A DNA stretch of 41,542 nucleotides, taken from the NCBI GenBank assembly GCA_964567085.1, contig CAZMKU010000004.1, forward strand, positions 1-41,542, written 5' to 3'. The position numbers and the translations under genes are program-made. Below, one piece after another: positions 41,359 to 41,542 of the stretch. Numbering within the stretch: position 1 is the first letter of the stretch; every line of letters starts with the position of its first letter. This DNA comes from SVTX01 sp964567085. Lineage in GTDB: Bacteria > Bacillota > Clostridia > Oscillospirales > CAG-272. Below the pieces are notes generated by a model. The model made no database searches and was not told where the DNA came from. It saw nothing but the letters and a program-made list of their open reading frames with translations.

Positions 41359-41433
41359 GGTCTAAGTGACAAGACTTGAACTTGCGGCCTCTACCACCCC
41401 AAGGTAGCGCTCTCCCAGCTGAGCTACACCTAG
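41358..41433 (-). tRNA. tRNA-Pro (anticodon GGG)
   Basis: A 76-nt cloverleaf on the minus strand. The acceptor stem CTAGGTG/CACTTAG starts with the C1-G72 pair usual for bacterial tRNA-Pro. The D-arm is GCTCAGCTGGGAGAGC, the anticodon stem CTACC/GGTAG with loop TTGGGGT gives anticodon GGG, and the T-arm is GCAAG-TTCAAGT-CTTGT. CCA is encoded. Confidence 0.95.
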
Positions 41434-41542
41434 ATCTCAATGGGGTACAGGTGATTTTTTACGTCGTTCACCCCACGACTTGAACATTATACCACAAGGC
41501 ATTTCTTTTGTCAATACCTTTTTTCAAAAAATCTCGAAAAAA

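Noticed and set aside
1..41542. CRISPR arrays, insertion sequences, prophage or plasmid genes
   Set aside because: No regularly spaced direct repeats, transposase, integrase, capsid or replication motifs were seen on either strand.

Overview
The window looks like chromosome from an uncultured anaerobic member of Clostridia (Firmicutes), probably a gut fermenter. The evidence is consensus TTGACA/TATAAT promoters with 16-18 bp spacers, strong AGGAGG-type ribosome binding sites, lipoproteins typical of Gram-positive cells, butyrate-type fermentation genes, and an Rnf/ApbE flavin module. There is no phage, transposase or CRISPR array. A species cannot be named from sequence alone.

Layout. 1-9.2 kb: accessory genes (esterase, GNAT acetyltransferase, DUF308 membrane protein, a two-headed HTH regulator, a small Cys-rich protein, a 1056-residue coiled-coil surface protein and a lipoprotein), separated by bidirectional hairpin terminators. 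9.2-12.2 kb: a diacylglycerol-kinase-like lipid kinase and an OmpR/HisKA two-component system. 12.2-28.7 kb: a TetR regulator divergent from a long rightward gene series. That series encodes an (R)-specific enoyl-CoA hydratase, acyl-CoA dehydrogenase, EtfB, EtfA, thiolase, SDR ketoacyl reductase, a KAS III-like enzyme, a complete LIV-type ABC transporter, a CoA-transferase and two alpha/beta hydrolases. 28.8-37.5 kb: a leftward operon of a flavin lipoprotein, ApbE, RnfC, RnfD, a three-domain RnfG, RnfE, RnfA, a NusG_II protein and a Gx-family membrane protein. 37.9-40.3 kb: glycerol kinase plus a monoacylglycerol-lipase-like hydrolase. 40.4-41.5 kb: a frameshifted DUF6512 membrane protein and tRNA-Pro(GGG) with two decayed tRNA-like copies beside it.

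How the genes work together. Thiolase, NADH-type SDR reductase, MaoC/PhaJ hydratase, Bcd-EtfAB and CoA-transferase form a complete acetyl-CoA to butyrate route that passes through (R)-3-hydroxybutyryl-CoA instead of the usual (S)-isomer made by Hbd and used by Crt. The LIV transporter, KAS III-like protein and hydrolases in the same series leave open that the pathway handles an imported acid or ester.

The most unusual system is the Rnf-like operon. RnfB is absent, and the four cysteines that should hold the intramembrane [2Fe-2S] cluster in RnfA and RnfE are replaced (Gly, Gly, Gly, Ala). RnfC, RnfD and an enlarged RnfG keep their iron-sulfur or flavin sites. Together with ApbE and an outward-facing flavin lipoprotein, this reads as an Rnf whose ferredoxin limb has been removed, leaving a possible NADH-to-extracellular-flavin electron route.
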